A DNA stretch of 5,590 nucleotides from Terriglobales bacterium (GTDB taxonomy: Bacteria; Acidobacteriota; Terriglobia; Terriglobales; Acidobacteriaceae): contig JAFAWN010000460.1 of NCBI GenBank assembly GCA_019241735.1, forward strand, positions 1 to 5,590. Direction: 5' to 3'. The stretch's first letter is position 1; the number at the start of each line of letters is the position of its first letter. The position numbers and the translations under genes are program-made. Shown one piece after another: positions 1 through 5,590 of this stretch. A model generated the notes under the pieces. The model did not search any database, was not told the origin of the DNA, and was given only the letters and a program-made list of their open reading frames with translations.

Positions 1-3000
1 GTGGTAATGATTCCGGCGGTGGTAATGTTCTCGTCTTTATTGGTGGAGGATTTCATCCCGCATATTTCACTGGTCGTCAGGGCGCCGAAATCCTGCAATT
101 TATTGCGGTACTTTTCCAGGGGATGCCCGGTAATAAAGAATCCCAAAATTTCTTTTTCAGCGGCCAGGCGGGTGGGTTCATCCCACTCGGGGATGTCAGG
201 CAATTTGCCATTTCGTTGCGATGGCTCTTCCTCGTTGAAAACGCCAAACAAGCCGTGCTGGCCGGACTCTGCATCCCGCAGAGTCTTCTGCGCGTGTTCG
301 ATCGCCTTGTCGAGCACTGCCATTAGCTGGGAACGATGGCCGAAACTATCCATCGCACCACTTTTGATCAACGATTCTAAAACCCGCTTGTTAAGCATCC
401 GCAGTTCGACGTTTTCGCAGAACTCATAAATGGATTGGTATTGGCCGAGCTTTTTGCGGCCAGCCACAATTGAATCAATAGCGTTGTGGCCGACATTTTT
501 AACCGCGGCCAGTCCGAAGCGAATTGCGTTGCCATGCGGAGTGAAGTTGGCGTCGCTCACATTGATGTCCGGCGGTTCAACCGGAATCCCCATTTCGCGA
601 CATTCGTTAATGTACTTGACGACGTCGTCGGTGCTGCCAGTAACCGATGTCAACAGCGCGGCCATGAACTCAACCGGATAGCGGGTCTTGAGATACGCCG
701 TCTGATAAGCCAGCAGAGCATAGGCAGCCGAGTGCGACTTGTTGAATCCGTAGCCCGCAAACTGCGCCATTAAGTCGAAAATTTTCTCAATCTTGCGCGG
801 AGGGTAGTGACGCTGCGCCGCTCCGGAAACGAACCGTTCGCGCTGCGCGGCCATCTCGGACGCGATCTTTTTCCCCATGGCCCGACGCAACAGGTCTGCT
901 TCCCCCAGTGAATAGCCCGCCAGGCGGTTGGCGATCTGCATCACCTGTTCCTGATACACGATCACGCCCAGGGTCTCTTCCAAAACCTCTTTCAGTTCCG
1001 GCAGTTCGTATTCGATCTTTTTGCGGCCGTGCTTGCGGTCAATGAAGTCATCAATCATGCCGCCCTGGATTGGTCCCGGGCGGTATAAGGCATTGAGCGC
1101 GGTCAGATCTTCAATCGAATTTGGCTGGTAGCGCCGCAGCACGTCGCGCATGCCATGAGATTCAAACTGGAAGATTCCCGAGGTCAGTGCGCGATGAAAA
1201 ACCTTTTCGTAGGTCTCACGGTCATCCAGGGGGATGCTCTCCAGCGTGAATTTCTCGCCGCGCGTTTGCAGGATCAGCTTTATGGTGTCATCGAGGATGG
1301 TCAGGGTTGTGAGCCCGAGAAAATCCATCTTCAACAGGCCCAGCTTTTCGATCGCGACCATATCGAACGCGGTTACGATTTCGTCATTCTTGGTTTTGAA
1401 TAACGGGACTAGATCGGTCAGCGGCTGCGGGGAAATTACCACCCCCGCGGCGTGCACTCCCGCGTTTCGCACCAGGCCCTCAAGTCTCATTGCCGTATCG
1501 ATCAACTGCCGGACCTGAGTATCGCCATCGTAAGCCTGCCGCAAGGCCGGCGAGTCTTGAATCGCCTGCTCCAGTTTGATGTTCAGCGTGGTTGGCACCA
1601 TTTTGGCGATGCGGTCCACATCAGCATAAGGAACATCCATCGCCCGCCCTACGTCCTTAATCGCAGCCTTCGCCGCCATGGTTCCAAATGTAATTATCTG
1701 CGCGACGTTCTCCCGGCCGTATTTAGCGGTCACGTACTCGATGACCTCGCCCCGCCGGTTCATACAGAAATCGATATCAATATCCGGCATGGAAATTCGT
1801 TCCGGATTCAAGAAGCGCTCGAACAGCAATTCATGCTGAAGCGGGTCGATATCGGTAATCCGAAGTGCGTAGGAGACCAGTGATCCGGCCGCCGACCCTC
1901 GTCCCGGGCCAACCGGAATGTTGTGTTCACGCGCGTAGCGGATGAAGTCCCAGACGATCAGAAAATACCCGGAAAAACTCATCTGCTGGATGATCGAAAG
2001 CTCGCGCGTCATGCGCTGCTCGTATTCGGAGATGCCGTGTTTCAGGCGGCCCTGGCTGTACAGTTCACGCAATCCCTCCAGCCGTTGGGCGAACCCTTCG
2101 CGGGAAACATGCTCGAAATAGCTGTCCAAGGTATAGCCGTCAGGTACGGCAAAATGCGGAAAAGGATTGCTGACCTTCGCCAGACGGAGGTTGCAGCGCT
2201 CAGCAATCTCAAGCGTGCGGGAGAGCACGTCCGGCGCATCTTTGAAGACCCGGTACATCTGGTCGTAACTTTTGACGTAGAAGTCGCTGCCCTGAAACTT
2301 CAGCCGGTTGGTGTCCTGGATCGACTTGCCGGTTTGGATACAAAGCATCACGTCCTGGGCGTGGGCGTCGTCTTCGCACAGATAATGGCTGTCGTTGGTG
2401 GCAACTAGAGGCAGGCCAAGGTCTTTTTCCAGCTGAAAAAGGTTGGGATGGATACGGTGTTCCATCTCCAGCCCCTGATCCTGAATTTCGAGAAAGAAAT
2501 TATCTTTTCCGAAAATATCGCGGTAGGATGCCGCGACTTCGCGTGCGGCCGCATATTTTTCTTCCAGCAAACGCTCCGCGACCTCGCCTTTCAGGCAACC
2601 AGAGAGCCCAATGATCCCCTTTGAATGCGCTGCCAGAAACTGTTTGCTGACGCGCGGCTTGTAATAGAAGCCATGCAGTGATGCCTCCGAAGTAATCTTC
2701 GTCAGATTGCGGTAGCCTTCTTCATTTTCGGCCAGCAGCAGCAGGTGATTGTAGGTATCTCCCTCTGGTGGAGTGCGCTTGATGTTGTGATCTTCTTTTT
2801 TGCAGACATACACTTCGCACCCGATGATCGGCTTAATCCCTGCCTGCTTTGCAGCGTTGACGAAATGCACAGCGCCAAAAATATTTCCGTGGTCGGTCAT
2901 TGCCACCGCGGGCATGCCTAGTTCTTTCACCCGCTGGCAGAGCTTATCTACGTCGCAGGCCCCGTCGAGCATGGAATAGTCAGTGTGCAGGTGCAGGTGT

Positions 3001-3014
3001 ACGAACTGAGACAT
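1..3014 (-). CDS. dnaE: DNA polymerase III subunit alpha (replicative polymerase), 3' end beyond window
   Basis: Catalytic subunit of the replicative DNA polymerase holoenzyme, a family C polymerase acting at the cytoplasmic replisome. Hand translation from the ATG at 3014 gives 1004 full codons without interruption. Domains in order: PHP domain (about residues 5-275) opening with HLHLHTDYSMLDG; palm, with GPGRGSAAGS (369-378), PDIDIDF (410-416; D411 and D413 match the E. coli catalytic D401/D403) and KMDFLGL (562-568; D564 matches D555); fingers, with LYRPGP (643-648), YQEQVM (687-692) and GYGFNKSHSAAYA (754-766); a helix-hairpin-helix region near 835-855; a clamp-binding-like QHGLF at 919-923; and the first strand of an OB fold near 996-1004. 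DnaE is usually about 1150-1180 residues, so roughly 150 are cut off at position 1. The start is fixed by the conserved FVHLHLH beginning at residue 4. No Shine-Dalgarno is evident. It lies 84 bp downstream of the cytochrome gene. PolC is excluded because no exonuclease domain interrupts the PHP. Confidence 0.98.
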   Translation of the reverse strand, partial: MSQFVHLHLHTDYSMLDGACDVDKLCQRVKELGMPAVAMTDHGNIFGAVHFVNAAKQAGIKPIIGCEVYVCKKEDHNIKRTPPEGDTYNHLLLLAENEEGYRNLTKITSEASLHGFYYKPRVSKQFLAAHSKGIIGLSGCLKGEVAERLLEEKYAAAREVAASYRDIFGKDNFFLEIQDQGLEMEHRIHPNLFQLEKDLGLPLVATNDSHYLCEDDAHAQDVMLCIQTGKSIQDTNRLKFQGSDFYVKSYDQMYRVFKDAPDVLSRTLEIAERCNLRLAKVSNPFPHFAVPDGYTLDSYFEHVSREGFAQRLEGLRELYSQGRLKHGISEYEQRMTRELSIIQQMSFSGYFLIVWDFIRYAREHNIPVGPGRGSAAGSLVSYALRITDIDPLQHELLFERFLNPERISMPDIDIDFCMNRRGEVIEYVTAKYGRENVAQIITFGTMAAKAAIKDVGRAMDVPYADVDRIAKMVPTTLNIKLEQAIQDSPALRQAYDGDTQVRQLIDTAMRLEGLVRNAGVHAAGVVISPQPLTDLVPLFKTKNDEIVTAFDMVAIEKLGLLKMDFLGLTTLTILDDTIKLILQTRGEKFTLESIPLDDRETYEKVFHRALTSGIFQFESHGMRDVLRRYQPNSIEDLTALNALYRPGPIQGGMIDDFIDRKHGRKKIEYELPELKEVLEETLGVIVYQEQVMQIANRLAGYSLGEADLLRRAMGKKIASEMAAQRERFVSGAAQRHYPPRKIEKIFDLMAQFAGYGFNKSHSAAYALLAYQTAYLKTRYPVEFMAALLTSVTGSTDDVVKYINECREMGIPVEPPDINVSDANFTPHGNAIRFGLAAVKNVGHNAIDSIVAGRKKLGQYQSIYEFCENVELRMLNKRVLESLIKSGAMDSFGHRSQLMAVLDKAIEHAQKTLRDAESGQHGLFGVFNEEEPSQRNGKLPDIPEWDEPTRLAAEKEILGFFITGHPLEKYRNKLQDFGALTTSEICGMKSSTNKDENITTAGIIT

Positions 3015-3022
3015 TGTTTACA

Positions 3023-3028
3023 ATTCTA
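3023..3028 (-). promoter_or_regulatory. Possible -10 element close to the dnaE start
   Basis: TAGAAT (5 of 6 matches to TATAAT) on the minus strand ends 8 nt before the dnaE ATG. No good -35 hexamer stands 16-18 bp upstream. If used, the transcript would begin at or within a few bases of the ATG, giving a leaderless mRNA, consistent with the absence of a Shine-Dalgarno sequence. The alternative GATAAT at 3057-3062 would give a leader of about 35-40 nt. Confidence 0.25.
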
Positions 3029-3057
3029 GCGGGAATTGGCGGCGAGAAATGGCCGGA

Positions 3058-3066
3058 TTATCCACA
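3058..3066 (+). promoter_or_regulatory. Perfect-consensus DnaA box upstream of dnaE
   Basis: TTATCCACA matches exactly the high-affinity 9-mer bound by the initiator protein DnaA in E. coli oriC. It lies in the 84-bp gap between the cytochrome stop and the dnaE start, 44 bp upstream of the dnaE ATG. On the transcribed strand it overlaps a -10-like GATAAT (3057-3062). Assuming equal base frequencies, a perfect 9-mer on either strand is expected by chance in about 0.06% of gaps this long. Regulation of dnaE by DnaA is inference. Confidence 0.5.
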
Positions 3067-3098
3067 ATGGCGCCGGCATCTGCGGAAAAGTCGGGATT

Positions 3099-4103
3099 CT
3101 AGTTTCGGTCCCCGCCGCCATGCTTCATGCGGCAGAGTCTGCAATTCGTCGGCGGCTCGGTGTTGTCCACAATGTGCCTAACCGGTTTCACGGAATGCAG
3201 ATAGGCGAAGATCGCCTTTAGATCGTCGTCCGAAAGCCCTCCGTAGAATTCGTAAGGCATGATCGGACTCAAGGCGCGCGCACGCACCTTACCGGTACGC
3301 ATAACTTGTATGAACAGGGCCTCATCGTAATAATTGATACCTGAAGCATCGGGTGTGATATTCGCGGAGGCCGCATGTCCCCACTCCCCGCTGAACACGT
3401 TCCCGCCGGCAAAGTCCATTCCAGCGACAGCTTCTCCATGGCGCCTGGGGGTGTGGCAATCACCGCAGGACGCCATGCTCGTAGTGAGGTAACGCCCCCA
3501 TAAAATTGGATCCTTCGTAGGCGGAGCGCTTACAGGCTCAGTTACCGGTCTAGGGGCCGACCGCATAAGGTATTTCACCGGAAACACGATCTCCGTCCCC
3601 GGCAGTTGATGGGCCACTGGCGGCATGGAGCGGATATATACGACCACGGACGCGAGGTCCTCATCCGACATATTTCGATAGAGGGAGTACGGCATCATTG
3701 GGAATAATGCGCGGCCGTCGTGCCCGATGCCTTCGCGAATTGCGCGAGCCAGTTGATCATCACTCCAAGTTCCCGCGCCGGTCGCGGTATCGGGGGTTAT
3801 ATTGGGCGCGACGACCCGCCCTGGCAGACCGTCGAATGGCATGACTTCGCCCGATCCTTCAGCGCCACTCACCACGGGAGCTCCATCCTTGGAAGGGTCG
3901 TGGGGGGAGTGGCAATCGACGCATGCGGCGAGGTGGTGGAAAATATACCGGCCGCGATCGAGACGGGCTTGAGTCCGCTCAAATTGCCTGGATGTGAGGG
4001 GTCGCGCTTCGGCGCCGATGAAAGGCCGCCAGCCGATAGTGAGGCTAATCGCAGCCGCAAGTAAGGCGATCAAAACAACCAAAGCACTTACAAGTTTGCC
4101 CAC
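3099..4103 (-). CDS. Membrane-anchored or exported dihaem cytochrome c
   Basis: Predicted electron-transfer protein of 334 residues, complete. Residues 4-24 are a single hydrophobic stretch, either a membrane anchor or a signal peptide (AEA at 31-33 could be a signal peptidase site), so the haem domains should be on the outer face or in the periplasm. Two class I cytochrome c domains follow, each with a CxxCH haem site (CVDCH 61-65; CGDCH 213-217), an NITPD segment (101-105; 249-253) and a likely distal Met ligand in PMMPY (135-139) or PIMPY (280-284). The repeated order shows an internal duplication. The layout resembles cytochrome subunits of alcohol, gluconate or aldehyde dehydrogenases, but no third CxxCH domain is present. 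Instead the C-terminus has CRLCRMKH (321-328), a CxxCxxxH motif followed by GGGDRN. GTG at 4103 is the only plausible start; no in-frame ATG lies upstream. No partner dehydrogenase is in view, so the electron donor is unknown. Family call is secure, physiological role is not. Confidence 0.92.
   Translation of the reverse strand: MGKLVSALVVLIALLAAAISLTIGWRPFIGAEARPLTSRQFERTQARLDRGRYIFHHLAACVDCHSPHDPSKDGAPVVSGAEGSGEVMPFDGLPGRVVAPNITPDTATGAGTWSDDQLARAIREGIGHDGRALFPMMPYSLYRNMSDEDLASVVVYIRSMPPVAHQLPGTEIVFPVKYLMRSAPRPVTEPVSAPPTKDPILWGRYLTTSMASCGDCHTPRRHGEAVAGMDFAGGNVFSGEWGHAASANITPDASGINYYDEALFIQVMRTGKVRARALSPIMPYEFYGGLSDDDLKAIFAYLHSVKPVRHIVDNTEPPTNCRLCRMKHGGGDRN
3163..3171 (+). promoter_or_regulatory. 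Near-consensus DnaA box inside the 3' end of the cytochrome gene
   Basis: TTGTCCACA differs from the consensus TTATCCACA at one position and has the same orientation as the perfect box 105 bp away, about ten helical turns. The match extends: TCCACAATG occurs at both sites (3061-3069 and 3166-3174). It falls in codons for HIVDN of the cytochrome, so it may be a coding coincidence. Confidence 0.25.
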
Positions 4104-4112
4104 AACCGCACC

Positions 4113-4118
4113 ATCATA
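4113..4118 (-). promoter_or_regulatory. Possible -10 element close to the cytochrome start
   Basis: TATGAT (5 of 6 matches to TATAAT) on the minus strand ends 9 nt before the GTG start of the cytochrome gene, inside the 50-bp gap after the CCA enzyme. No clear -35 partner and no AGGAGG-like ribosome site are visible. The placement parallels the hexamer in front of dnaE. Confidence 0.22.
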
Positions 4119-4153
4119 AAAAGGAATTGGTCCCGCTGAAATTGTCGATGACC

Positions 4154-5590
4154 TTACCGCTTCTTCTTTTTCGCTGACTTCGACTTCATCTGCGCCGGCT
4201 TGCCTTTTTTCTTGTTTGGTTGACTTCCAGACTCTTTCTTTGCGGATCGAGCTGGCGCTGCTTTCGCCTTCTTCGTCGCCGTGGGTTTTGGTGTTGCTGC
4301 GGAGACTTTCTTAGCAGCTGCAGATGTAGCCGGCTTTTCTGGCGTAACCGGCTTCGCGACAGCCGCGACGGCCAGGCTGGCAATTTCTGCCCCATTGCTT
4401 TTTCTTTTGCCTTTCGGCGTCGCAGCCGTCATCGCACCTGCCGGAGCTGCAGCCGCTGCCGATTTCGCTGCACGCCCGCGCTTGGCTGGAACCGGGGGCG
4501 GGGGCGGAGGCGGGGGAGGCGCCAATGGCTTCAGAAACTTCATGATCTCCGTGTGCGATCGCAGCTTCCCATCCAGCAGCAGCATGAAAACTTCGTTTGC
4601 GATCTTCGGATACTCCGCCATTTGCGGCGTGATATTGAGCTCGGTCATTTCCGCGAGCGGGATTTTTTGCTGGACCTGCCGCCATTTGGTGAAAAAGTTT
4701 TTAATTTTTTGGGCGGCGGCTGGAGGCCGGCCCGCCACCGCTAGGAACAGAATCAAGTCCGGCCGCGCCTCTGATAACATCTTCCACGCCCGTGAAGGTG
4801 AGGACGCTTCTTTTCCCGCGAGACGCTTGGCGAAACTCTTGGCCTCATCCTCTATGTTCCGCCAGGCTTCAACCAGGTCTTTGCGGGGAATCAGTTTCCG
4901 CATCGCCGCGATTTCTTTTTCAGCAAGCTTGGCCGTGAGGAAATAAAGTACCGAGGCGGCCACATCCGGAATGTAACCGAGCTCCGTCATCTGCTGGCGT
5001 GTTTTCAGGAGCTGGGATAGCCCAGGGGCATCCACCTTTGCCGTTGACCAGTGTGCGTTTAAGACTTTGAGCCAGCCTTCCTTTTCCAGCAGCCGGGCAA
5101 TTAACAGCGGATCATCTTCGTACGCCAGTTGTTCGATCTCATACCCGATGGTTGAAGAGGAAATATGATCAATGTAATTATTTTCCTTCGCCGACTCGAA
5201 CCGGGCCTGGGTACGTTCCTCAACCGTCCAATGGAAGCGCGCCGCGAAGCGCGTAGCGCGAATCAATCGCGACGGTTCCTCAACAAATGCATAGTTGTGC
5301 AAGATCCGCAGCACCTTCGCCTCGATATCCGCGGCGCCGTTGTACGGATCCATCAGCAGGCCGCGCGACCCCGGATTCAAAGAGAGCGCCATCGCATTTG
5401 CGGTAAAGTCACGGCGCTTTAGGTCTTCAATGATTGTCGCCGGGGAAACTATTGGCGGTTTTCCCACCTTCTCGTAACGCTCTGTCCGGGCGGTGCTGAT
5501 CTCCGATCGCACATTCCCGGGCAACACCAGGTATAGCGCCTTGCGCTCTTCGTCGTTGCCGGAAATCAGCGCTCCAGCGCGCTGCAAATC
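4154..5590 (-). CDS. cca: Class II CCA tRNA nucleotidyltransferase / poly(A) polymerase family, N-terminus beyond window
   Basis: Template-independent nucleotidyltransferase that builds or repairs the 3' CCA end of tRNA in the cytoplasm; poly(A) polymerase is the close alternative. The frame is open to the window edge (GAT, then TTG at 5587), so the true start and the GS...DxD catalytic motif lie outside. Numbering from the Leu at 5587: RTERYEK (35-41), DLKRRDFTANAMAL (55-68; the RRDFT ribose-recognition motif), DPYNGAADI (80-88), motif D as EEPSR (103-107) and RATRFAARF (110-118), then a helical neck/body region to about 355. No HD phosphohydrolase motif is visible, unlike E. coli Cca. Motif D is usually EDxxR, so the second acidic residue is Glu here. 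From 357 there is a run of nine prolines and then a Lys/Ala/Pro/Ser tail to residue 477, ending KKKKR, absent from well-studied relatives. The TAA stop is 50 bp before the cytochrome start. Family call is firm; CCA versus CC-, A- or poly(A)-adding specificity cannot be settled here. Confidence 0.92.
   Translation of the reverse strand, partial: DLQRAGALISGNDEERKALYLVLPGNVRSEISTARTERYEKVGKPPIVSPATIIEDLKRRDFTANAMALSLNPGSRGLLMDPYNGAADIEAKVLRILHNYAFVEEPSRLIRATRFAARFHWTVEERTQARFESAKENNYIDHISSSTIGYEIEQLAYEDDPLLIARLLEKEGWLKVLNAHWSTAKVDAPGLSQLLKTRQQMTELGYIPDVAASVLYFLTAKLAEKEIAAMRKLIPRKDLVEAWRNIEDEAKSFAKRLAGKEASSPSRAWKMLSEARPDLILFLAVAGRPPAAAQKIKNFFTKWRQVQQKIPLAEMTELNITPQMAEYPKIANEVFMLLLDGKLRSHTEIMKFLKPLAPPPPPPPPPVPAKRGRAAKSAAAAAPAGAMTAATPKGKRKSNGAEIASLAVAAVAKPVTPEKPATSAAAKKVSAATPKPTATKKAKAAPARSAKKESGSQPNKKKGKPAQMKSKSAKKKKR
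4157..4519 (-). other. Polyproline linker and basic low-complexity C-terminal tail of the CCA enzyme
   Basis: About 120 residues encoded in frame at the end of the nucleotidyltransferase. Codons at 4493-4519 give nine consecutive prolines, followed by VPAKRGRAAK. The remainder is dominated by Lys, Ala, Pro, Ser and Thr, with repeated KK/AK/PK patterns and almost no hydrophobic or acidic residues apart from a short patch near residues 400-410. It resembles histone H1-like or other disordered nucleic-acid-binding tails. Inference: a flexible, positively charged extension that could bind RNA or DNA. Confidence 0.8.

Noticed and set aside
1611..1620. Another DnaA-box-like TCCACA in dnaE
   Set aside because: Only the last six bases match; the first three (CGG) differ from TTA.
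1..2408. Several plus-strand open frames of 60-161 codons
   Set aside because: All are antisense to dnaE, whose minus-strand frame is continuous and carries every expected polymerase motif.
3120..3143. Third canonical haem c site in the cytochrome
   Set aside because: The sequence is CRLCRMKH, where the residue after the second Cys is Arg, not His. It is reported as a variant motif, not a CxxCH site.
4129..4153. Possible hairpin after the CCA stop (GGTC pairing with GACC, followed downstream by a T run)
   Set aside because: Only a four-base-pair stem with a loop of about 17 nt, and the T run does not follow it directly. Too weak for an intrinsic terminator.
4311..4685. Minus-strand open frame of 124 codons overlapping the CCA tail
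   Set aside because: Alternate frame of the GC-rich tail region; no start signal or domain, while the main frame is clearly the conserved protein.
4220..4744. Plus-strand open frame of 174 codons rich in Arg and Cys
   Set aside because: Antisense shadow of the same low-complexity coding region, with no family resemblance.
4281..4946. Plus-strand open frame of 221 codons
   Set aside because: It lies wholly antisense to the CCA enzyme. Its Ala/Gly/Phe-rich composition mirrors the Lys/Ala/Pro codons of the tail, and it has no recognisable domain.

Overview
The window carries three genes, all on the minus strand and tightly spaced. Read in the direction of transcription (high to low coordinates) they are: the 3' part of a class II tRNA nucleotidyltransferase (CCA-adding enzyme / poly(A) polymerase family), a complete membrane-anchored dihaem cytochrome c, and the first 1004 codons of DnaE, the replicative DNA polymerase III alpha subunit. 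Gaps between genes are 50 bp and 84 bp. No RNA gene, mobile element, CRISPR array or convincing terminator was seen. The long open frames on the plus strand are antisense shadows of these genes.

Likely organism: a moderately GC-rich bacterium. The style of the proteins suggests a soil Acidobacteriota (Terriglobia/Koribacter-like) lineage: a double-domain cytochrome c with a C-terminal CxxCxxxH tail, and a CCA enzyme with a long Lys/Ala/Pro tail. This is inference from general familiarity, not a search result, and is held at moderate confidence.

Layout: 5590-4154, CCA-adding enzyme lacking its N-terminal DxD catalytic motif (off the window) and ending in a nine-proline run plus a basic low-complexity tail of about 110 residues. 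4103-3099, cytochrome c with a GTG start. 3014-1, DnaE from its ATG to the beginning of the OB fold; about 150 C-terminal residues lie beyond position 1. I translated the whole dnaE stretch by hand and found no frameshift, stop or intein.

How they relate: CCA maturation of tRNA and chromosome replication are housekeeping, while the cytochrome is a respiratory or periplasmic electron carrier with no obvious functional tie to either. The most interesting signals are in the short control regions. A perfect 9-bp DnaA box (TTATCCACA) lies 44 bp upstream of the dnaE start, with a one-mismatch partner 105 bp further upstream in the same orientation. Both complete start regions lack a visible Shine-Dalgarno sequence and instead have a -10-like hexamer only 8-9 nt from the start codon, the geometry expected of leaderless transcripts.
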